Source of the DNA: an uncultured bacterium | Lineage (GTDB): Bacteria > Cloacimonadota > Cloacimonadia > Cloacimonadales > Cloacimonadaceae | Assembly (NCBI GenBank): GCA_937924555.1 | Contig: CALDSN010000150.1 | Coordinates: 1 to 11,189 of the forward strand | Length of the DNA: 11,189 nt | Reading direction: 5' to 3' | In this document: positions 6,446 to 11,189 of the stretch, piece by piece | Numbering within the stretch: the first letter of the stretch is position 1 | Layout of the letters: every line of letters begins with the position of its first letter | Translations under genes and position numbers: made by a program | The notes under the pieces: generated by a model | What the model was told of the DNA's origin: nothing | Databases searched by the model: none | The model's input: only the letters and a program-made list of their open reading frames with translations

Positions 6446-6826
6446 ATGAAGATTGCATTACCTTTAGCCGGTGGAGAGCTTAGCCCTCACTTTGGTCATT
6501 GTGAAGCATTTGCCCTTTTCACCGTTGAAGAGGATATGATAGTTGCAGAAGAAACCGGAAGCCCCGAGGAGCATGGCTGTGGCTCTTATCCTCAGTATCT
6601 GAAAGCTCTGGGATGCAGCGTAGTTATTGCCGGAGGAATAGGTATGGGTGCTCAGAATAACCTGCAAGCACAAGGGATTGAGGTGTATCCCGGTGTATGC
6701 CCGGCACCGCTTCGTCAATTGGTGCAGCAATACTTGGATGGGACGCTGGAGAAGAATGGTGAGCTTTGCAGCCATGAGCACCATGAACATGGTGAACACG
6801 GTGAGCATAGTTGCGGGCACCACTAA
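6446..6826 (+). CDS. NifX/NifB-C-like dinitrogenase iron-molybdenum cofactor family protein with His-rich tail
   Basis: This 126-residue small cytoplasmic protein belongs to the Nitro_FeMo-Co family (NifX, NifY, VnfX and the NifB C-terminal domain), which binds and carries Mo-Fe-S or related metal clusters. Visible features are the opening MKIALPLAGGELSPHFGHCE (1-20) with the family's S-x-HFG-x-C/A-x-x-F pattern, a GGIGMGAQ loop (63-70), and a core ending near residue 100. The last 19 residues (108-126) contain eight His and two Cys and should bind Ni, Co, Zn or Fe. No nifHDK genes are seen, so it is more likely one of the many non-nitrogenase members found beside Mrp ATPases in anaerobes. 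AAGGAG (6435-6440) is 5 nt before the ATG. The gaps to its neighbours (16 and 9 bp) indicate one operon. The exact ligand is unknown. Confidence 0.88.
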   Translation: MKIALPLAGGELSPHFGHCEAFALFTVEEDMIVAEETGSPEEHGCGSYPQYLKALGCSVVIAGGIGMGAQNNLQAQGIEVYPGVCPAPLRQLVQQYLDGTLEKNGELCSHEHHEHGEHGEHSCGHH

Positions 6827-6835
6827 GAGGAACAA

Positions 6836-7645
6836 ATGGAAGACAATAAAGACACTCAAATACAGGCTAATCTGGCAAAGATAAAGCACCGCATCATGGT
6901 TATGAGCGGTAAAGGTGGAGTTGGTAAGAGCTTTATTGCCACCAATCTCGCCTATGGCTTAGCGATGCAGGGCAAGACAGTGGGGATATTGGATGCCGAT
7001 ATCCATGGTCCATCCATTGCCAAACTTACCGGAACCGAAGGTATGCCCCTGCCAATGAACCAAGAGAGCGGGAACCCAATGCCCATCAAGGTTCTCTCCA
7101 ATCTGTATGTCCTATCTGTTGCCTCTATGCTCAGTTCGGACAGCAGCGCACTTATCTGGCGCGGACCCATGAAGATGGCACTCATCAAGCAGTTCTTCAG
7201 CGATTTTGACTGGCCTGAGCTGGACTATCTGATTATCGATTGCCCTCCCGGAACGGGTGATGAACCATTAAGCATAGTGCAGACTATCGGTAAACTGGAT
7301 GGTGCAGTTATTGTGACAACTCCCCAAGATGTGGCGATTATTGATGTCAAGAAGTCTGTAGATTTTGCCCACAAGCTGAACCTTCCTATCTTGGGTATCG
7401 TGGAAAACATGAAGTATTTCCGCTGTCCCAAGTGCAATGAAATCACCCCTATCTTTGTGGGTAAACAGCTTGAGCAGATGATATTTGAGCATTCATTGGA
7501 CTTACTGGCAGAGTTGGAGATTGATCCCAATATATCCTTATCCGGTGATGCAGGCAAACCATACATCTATTTCTATAATAAACTTCCCGCTGCTGAGCTG
7601 TTAATGAGCGCAGTGACGAAGTTAATCACAAAAATAGAGCAATAG
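6836..7645 (+). CDS. Mrp/NBP35-family P-loop ATPase (Fe-S cluster carrier)
   Basis: This 269-residue cytoplasmic ATPase of the MinD/Mrp branch resembles ApbC/Mrp and eukaryotic Nbp35/Ind1, which bind and transfer [4Fe-4S] clusters. Features: deviant Walker A GKGGVGKS (25-32) with signature Lys26; ILDADIHGPS (51-60), the Mrp-specific switch I; WRGPMK (108-113); Walker B-like LIIDCPPGTGD (132-142); TTPQDVA (161-167); NM (191-192); and CPKC (197-200), the inter-subunit cluster-binding CxxC of Mrp dimers. The N-terminal DUF59 domain of longer Mrp proteins is absent, as is common in archaea and anaerobes. GAGG (6827-6830) directly follows the upstream stop codon, 5 nt before this ATG, so translation is likely coupled. 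It is the last gene of the operon, followed by a terminator. A role loading or moving a cluster on the adjacent NifX-like protein is inferred. Confidence 0.93.
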   Translation: MEDNKDTQIQANLAKIKHRIMVMSGKGGVGKSFIATNLAYGLAMQGKTVGILDADIHGPSIAKLTGTEGMPLPMNQESGNPMPIKVLSNLYVLSVASMLSSDSSALIWRGPMKMALIKQFFSDFDWPELDYLIIDCPPGTGDEPLSIVQTIGKLDGAVIVTTPQDVAIIDVKKSVDFAHKLNLPILGIVENMKYFRCPKCNEITPIFVGKQLEQMIFEHSLDLLAELEIDPNISLSGDAGKPYIYFYNKLPAAELLMSAVTKLITKIEQ

Positions 7646-7656
7646 TGCTTTATCAA

Positions 7657-7695
7657 GCAAGCCTGCCAAAACAACTTTGGCAGGTTTGCCGTTTT
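7657..7695 (+). terminator. Intrinsic terminator of the DUF134-NifX-like-Mrp operon
   Basis: GCAAGCCTGCCAAA (7657-7670) pairs with TTTGGCAGGTTTGC (7676-7689) across the loop ACAAC: 14 bp with one G.T wobble. A short TTTT tract (7692-7695) follows two bases later. It begins 11 nt after the Mrp stop codon. The T-tract is weak but the stem is strong. Confidence 0.85.
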
Positions 7696-7757
7696 ATGTT
7701 TGTGGGTTAGTTTATTCTTAGTTCAACTGCATGCGAATGCTGCAGGTTGTTTGGAAA

Positions 7758-7763
7758 GGAGAG
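7758..7763 (+). promoter_or_regulatory. Ribosome binding site fixing the DUF899 start
   Basis: GGAGAG (within AAAGGAGAG) lies 4 nt before the ATG at 7768. An in-frame TTG at 7747 lies upstream of this site and would place the Shine-Dalgarno inside the coding region, so the ATG is the better start. Confidence 0.8.
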
Positions 7764-7767
7764 ACTT

Positions 7768-8337
7768 ATGCCCGATAATCAAGAGAAGATTTACGCCCTA
7801 TACGAAGAGATATCTGCTAAGAAAGCAGAAATGTACGCTTTGATGCGCAGCGCAGAGCGATTCGAAATGCAAGATTATAAACTGTTGAACCGGGATGGCA
7901 GCGAGGTGTTGCTGAGTGAGCTGTTCGGCAATAAACAGGAGATGATTCTGGTGCACAATATGGGGACAAGCTGTCCCTACTGTACCCTATGGGCAGATGG
8001 ATTCAATGGTATCTACAAGCATCTGGAGGATAGAGCCGCCTTTGTGGTGTCCACACCCGATAGCCCTGAAGTGATGGATAACTTTGGCAAGAGCAGGGGC
8101 TGGAACTTCCGCATGGCATCCACTGCTGCCTGCAGCCTGAAGAAAGACTTGGGGTTCCAACTCGAAGATGGTAGCTATTACCCCGGAGTATCCACCCTCC
8201 TCAAGGATGAGAATGGTAAAATCTACCACATTGCCAAGAGCTTCTTCGGTCCCGGGGATGACTTCTGTGCCCTGTGGTACCTCTTCGACCTATTGCCCAA
8301 TTCCAACCCGGACTGGGAGCCGAAGTTCAAGTATTGA
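7768..8337 (+). CDS. DUF899 family thioredoxin-like protein
   Basis: This 189-residue protein, counted from the ATG at 7768, has the DUF899 (AhpC/TSA-like) signature: a helical N-terminal part, DYKLLNRDGSEVLLSELF (36-53), a strand LVHNMG (61-66), then CPYCTLWADGFNG (69-81) with a CxxC motif, and SRGWNFRMAS (109-118). The fold should be thioredoxin-like and the CPYC pair suggests thiol-disulfide or peroxide chemistry, but no reaction has been firmly established for the family that I know of. No signal peptide is visible, so it is probably cytoplasmic. It is flanked by terminators on both sides (7657-7695 and 8377-8410) and thus appears to be transcribed alone. Function beyond redox fold is unassigned. 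Confidence 0.85.
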   Translation: MPDNQEKIYALYEEISAKKAEMYALMRSAERFEMQDYKLLNRDGSEVLLSELFGNKQEMILVHNMGTSCPYCTLWADGFNGIYKHLEDRAAFVVSTPDSPEVMDNFGKSRGWNFRMASTAACSLKKDLGFQLEDGSYYPGVSTLLKDENGKIYHIAKSFFGPGDDFCALWYLFDLLPNSNPDWEPKFKY

Positions 8338-8376
8338 CATTATCCAGATAAAATACTAAAATACATCTCTTTATAT

Positions 8377-8410
8377 GGACACCGCATGCTCGATTGTGGT
8401 GTCCTTTTCT
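8377..8410 (+). terminator. Intrinsic terminator of the DUF899 gene
   Basis: GGACACCGCA (8377-8386) pairs with TGTGGTGTCC (8395-8404), 10 bp with one G.T wobble and an 8-nt loop, followed by TTTTCT (8405-8410). It starts 39 nt after the stop codon. It is a good candidate rho-independent terminator. Confidence 0.85.
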
Positions 8411-8436
8411 GTATCTTCAAACAAATCGCCCTTGCT

Positions 8437-8502
8437 ATCATTACATGATCATTACCTAATCATTACATAAGAAACATGCAATGATTAGGTAATGATCATG
8501 TA
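8437..8502. repeat. Perfect 23-bp inverted repeat built on 11-bp tandem units
   Basis: Bases 8442-8464 are the exact reverse complement of 8480-8502, with a 15-nt centre (8465-8479) in which three more base pairs can form (8466-8468 with 8476-8478). The left arm is part of three 11-bp units in tandem at 8437-8447, 8448-8458 and 8459-8469, consensus ATCATTACMTR. No T-tract follows and no flanking target-site duplication is seen. An intrinsic terminator already lies just upstream, so this is not needed for termination. It may be a dispersed intergenic repeat, a tiny non-autonomous element, or a multi-protomer binding site. Confidence 0.85.
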
Positions 8503-8507
8503 TTTCG

Positions 8508-8520
8508 AAGCAGGGGAAAT
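8508..8520. repeat. 13-bp intergenic repeat, copy 2
   Basis: AAGCAGGGGAAAT is identical to 270-282. It begins 6 bp after the 23-bp inverted repeat and about 125 bp before the C25 peptidase start. Confidence 0.45.
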
Positions 8521-8643
8521 CCAGAATGGAGGCATCTATCAAACAACTGGACTTACATGACATTCTCGCTTCAATACATATAGTTGGGGAACAATTATTG
8601 CATAATTGAAAGGTCAGAGAATATCAATAACACAGGAGACCTT

Positions 8644-11189
8644 ATGTTTAACGGTACAAAACGCTTAGTGATTTTGCTACTGGCATTATTACTGATAAGC
8701 ACCCTAAGCTTTGCTGCTGACGCACGCAGAGTAAATTTTTCATCGTCCGGAAACAAAGCTGAGCTTGTTTCCAATAACGATTATGGTTTTGAGATTCAAT
8801 TCAGGCTCCAGGACTACAGTGTGGAAGAAATCCAGACCAAAGCCGGAGTGTTTGACCAGATTAACGTGGATGGTTTCGGCTTCTCCGGTAAAATCGGCGA
8901 GCCCAAGCTCCCTGTATTTAGCAAGCTGATAGCTGTTCCGGTTGGAGCAGAGGTACAGGTGGAATACCTTAACCGCAACCAGCTTAGCATAGATAGCAGA
9001 GATACCAAGCTAAACCACAGATTAATCCCGGCACAAGCTTCTGTATCCAAATCCGATAACCCGGAGATGGTGCCCTTTGCTTATAACAATGAAGCCTATG
9101 CCAAAAATAGCTTCACCGGAAACGGCTTGTTCAAAGTGGAAGAAATCGGCTATCTGCGCGGAGTGCGCATGTTCCGCTTCGATTATGAACCTATTCAATA
9201 CAATCCCAGCACTGGCGAATTGCAGATTGTTAGCGAAGCCGATATTAAAGTTAACTTCATAAACCCGGATTTGCAAGCCACCAAAGACCTGTTGGACAAA
9301 ACAGGCTCAGTGGAATATGATACTCTCTATGGCAAGCTGATGTATAACTGGAGAGATGGCGAGAGAGTTAATAACAACCGCTATCCCACCAAAATACTTA
9401 TCCTTTGCCCCCCAGCCTATACCAGCACAATGCAAACCTTCGTGGATTGGAAAATCCAGCAGGGTTACCAGGTGCAGGTAACTACTGTCGGTTCAACCGG
9501 CACGGTTGCCAATACCACCGCAGCGATAAACACCTATATGGCAGGTGTATGGTCGGCAGCAACCGCTGAGAACCCCGCACCCACCTATTTGATAATTGTT
9601 GGAGACACATCCACAACTGGTGATAACATTATCGCCAATACCGGCGTGTCAGCATCCCATGTGACCGACCTCACTTATGTACGCTTACAAGGAACCGACT
9701 ACCTCCCAGAAATGTATTATGGCAGATTCTCCGTATCCTCCGCCACAGAGCTTACCAATGTAATAACCAAGACTTTAACTTTTGAAAAAACAGCCATGCC
9801 CGATCTTAGCTATCTGGGTAAAGTGGTGATGATAGCCGGTGCCGATGCATCCTATGCACCCACCTATGGAAATGGACAGATCAACTATGGCACAACGCAT
9901 TATTTTAACGCCACCAATGGCTTAACCAGCAACACCTACCTTTATCCTGCATCCGAGACCAGCGATGCAAGCATCATTGCCAATGCCAACGAAGGAAGAG
10001 GTTATATTAACTACACCGCTCACGGCAGCGAAACAAGCTGGGCAGACCCCACCTTCAGCGTTAGCGATGTTAACTCCATGACCAATACCAACAAGTATGG
10101 TCTGATGGTGGGTAATTGCTGCGTGTCGAATGCATTTGGCACAAGCGTATGCTTTGGTGAATCCATTATTCGTAAAGCCAATGCCGGTGGTGTCGCCTAT
10201 ATCGGTGCCACCAACAACAGCTATTGGGATGAGGACTATTGGTGGGGTATTGGCTACAAAACCCCTATCCAGGCAGCTGCTCATGCTTATAGCTCAACAA
10301 CTTTGGGAGCTTATGATGCAGTTTTTCACACCAACGGCGAAGCTTTCACTAACTGGGCAACCACCGTGGGTGAAATCAATGTGATGGGAAACACAGCCGT
10401 GGAGCAGAGCACTAGCACCAGAAAGCCTTATTACTGGGAGATATACACCATCATGGGCGATCCCTCCCTCATGCCCTATATGGGGGTACCCACTACCAAC
10501 ACGGCTACCTACCCCACAACCATACTGATTGGGACAACCTCAATAAATGTAACTGCCACCCCATACTCAAGAGTGGCTTTAACCATGGGTGGAGTGATCT
10601 ATGGTACAGCTTTGGTTCCCGCCAGTGGATCCCTTACTCTCACGATTACGCCTTTCGCCACAGTAGGAACTGCGAAGCTTGTAATAACTGCGCAGAATAA
10701 GGTTACCATTCAAAGCGATATTACCATTGCTCCAAACTCAGGGGCATATCTCACGGTGGAAACCAACACCTATAACGACACCAATAATAACGTGGCGGAA
10801 TATAACGAGACCGGTAGATTCACCACTACCTTCAAGAATGTTGGCTCTCTTGCCTCCGGCACAGCAACCGCTACTCTTACCTGTTCCACCTCGGGTATTA
10901 CCATTACTGATGGCACAGAAAGCTTGGCTGCTATTGCTTCCGGAGCTTCTGTGGTTAAGACCAACGCTTTTAGCTTTACTACAGCTAATAACATGGTTAA
11001 TGGCACCAGTGCAGCCTTTACCATCACCGTGGTATCCGGCAGCGACACATGGACGCACAACTTCACCCAGACCATTGCCGCCCCCATCTTAGGCTTTGGC
11101 AGCTATTCCATCAATGATGCAGGTGGAGATAATGACGGCAAGCTTGATCCCGGTGAAACGGTTACCGTTACAATGCCTCTGAATAACAC
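8644..11189 (+). CDS. Secreted gingipain-type C25 cysteine peptidase, 3' end missing
   Basis: This is an open frame of 848 codons that runs off the right edge. Residues 1-25 are a Sec signal peptide: Lys6-Arg7, a hydrophobic core LVILLLALLLIS (8-19), and a cleavage site near SFAA. Residues ~27-235 resemble the C25 propeptide, including GEPKLPVFS (86-94). The peptidase C25 domain spans about 247-616. It starts with TKILILCPP and contains INYTAHGSETSWADP (455-469) with catalytic His460, then GNCCVSNAFG (490-499) with Cys493 as the likely nucleophile, and ends at MGDPSLMPYMG (604-614). It is followed by an Ig-like domain (~620-700) and a repeat-type domain ending in a DxDxDG-like acidic loop, GGDNDGKLDPGE (829-840 approx.), likely Ca2+-binding. 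AGGAG (8634-8638) lies 5 nt before the ATG. Such proteins in the FCB group usually end in a type IX secretion sorting domain; that part is outside the window. Specificity (Arg, Lys or other) is not determined. Confidence 0.92.
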   Translation, partial: MFNGTKRLVILLLALLLISTLSFAADARRVNFSSSGNKAELVSNNDYGFEIQFRLQDYSVEEIQTKAGVFDQINVDGFGFSGKIGEPKLPVFSKLIAVPVGAEVQVEYLNRNQLSIDSRDTKLNHRLIPAQASVSKSDNPEMVPFAYNNEAYAKNSFTGNGLFKVEEIGYLRGVRMFRFDYEPIQYNPSTGELQIVSEADIKVNFINPDLQATKDLLDKTGSVEYDTLYGKLMYNWRDGERVNNNRYPTKILILCPPAYTSTMQTFVDWKIQQGYQVQVTTVGSTGTVANTTAAINTYMAGVWSAATAENPAPTYLIIVGDTSTTGDNIIANTGVSASHVTDLTYVRLQGTDYLPEMYYGRFSVSSATELTNVITKTLTFEKTAMPDLSYLGKVVMIAGADASYAPTYGNGQINYGTTHYFNATNGLTSNTYLYPASETSDASIIANANEGRGYINYTAHGSETSWADPTFSVSDVNSMTNTNKYGLMVGNCCVSNAFGTSVCFGESIIRKANAGGVAYIGATNNSYWDEDYWWGIGYKTPIQAAAHAYSSTTLGAYDAVFHTNGEAFTNWATTVGEINVMGNTAVEQSTSTRKPYYWEIYTIMGDPSLMPYMGVPTTNTATYPTTILIGTTSINVTATPYSRVALTMGGVIYGTALVPASGSLTLTITPFATVGTAKLVITAQNKVTIQSDITIAPNSGAYLTVETNTYNDTNNNVAEYNETGRFTTTFKNVGSLASGTATATLTCSTSGITITDGTESLAAIASGASVVKTNAFSFTTANNMVNGTSAAFTITVVSGSDTWTHNFTQTIAAPILGFGSYSINDAGGDNDGKLDPGETVTVTMPLNN

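Larger units (their letters stand above)
8411..8643. other. Intergenic region upstream of the C25 peptidase
   Basis: This stretch holds the 11-bp tandem units and 23-bp inverted repeat (8437-8502), the second copy of the 13-mer (8508-8520), a small inverted repeat TCCAG/CTGGA shortly after it, a -10-like CATAAT (8601-8606) with no clear -35, and the ribosome binding site AGGAG (8634-8638). No coding signal is seen. Confidence 0.6.

Noticed and set aside
7747..7767. TTG start giving seven extra residues on the DUF899 protein
   Set aside because: The GGAGAG ribosome binding site lies inside those extra codons and is correctly spaced for the ATG at 7768.
8437..8502. Insertion-sequence or MITE end
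   Set aside because: There is no transposase, no flanking target-site duplication, and the arms are built of internal tandem units. It is kept as a repeat of unknown nature.
10727..11092. Pro/Leu-rich 121-residue plus-strand frame at the right end
   Set aside because: It is a shifted frame within the C25 peptidase gene, which stays open through the window end. The composition is low complexity and no start signal is seen.

Overview
The window looks like one end of a metagenomic or draft contig from an anaerobic Gram-negative bacterium. Bases 1-46 are not biological: they match the Illumina TruSeq index-9 (P7-side) library adapter, so native sequence starts at about base 47. Base composition is moderate. 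The gene content (a secreted gingipain-type C25 peptidase with its propeptide, a fused dihydropyrimidine-dehydrogenase-like flavoprotein, and a DUF134/NifX-like/Mrp cluster) fits the FCB superphylum. Candidatus Cloacimonadota is my best guess, by inference only, because no marker gene is present.

Left part (47-3013): the first 49 codons of a leftward nucleotide-sugar dehydrogenase cut by the contig end, a 349-bp divergent intergenic region, a 10-helix EamA/DMT-type permease, and a second, quite different nucleotide-sugar dehydrogenase with an N-terminal extension and an atypical cofactor-binding loop. This resembles the edge of a surface-polysaccharide locus.

Middle (3014-5594): a hairpin with a TTCG loop, then an 812-residue protein. 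It joins a GltD/PreT-like FAD/NAD(P)H electron-input half to a PreA-like FMN TIM barrel and a C-terminal 2[4Fe-4S] ferredoxin domain, the architecture of eukaryotic dihydropyrimidine dehydrogenase. The catalytic Cys is kept, but two Asn residues at the pyrimidine/FMN site appear replaced. A strong intrinsic terminator follows.

Operon 5986-7645: after a 391-bp non-coding leader region with an imperfect 16-bp inverted repeat made of 11-bp units, three tightly packed genes encode a DUF134 HTH protein with a cysteine-rich zinc-ribbon tail, a NifX/NifB-C-like cofactor-binding protein with a His-rich tail, and an Mrp/NBP35 P-loop ATPase. This set is probably involved in metal-cofactor or Fe-S handling. 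A terminator closes it.

Right part (7768-11189): a monocistronic DUF899 thioredoxin-like gene with its own terminator; a perfect 23-bp inverted repeat, again built from 11-bp tandem units; and a secreted C25 cysteine peptidase (signal peptide, propeptide, catalytic domain with His and Cys visible, Ig-like and repeat domains) that runs off the right end.

I do not see a clearly new defence or mobile system. The items most worth following up are the two intergenic dyads with 11-bp periodicity, the substrate-site changes in the fused dehydrogenase, and the DUF134/NifX-like/Mrp operon with metal-binding tails.
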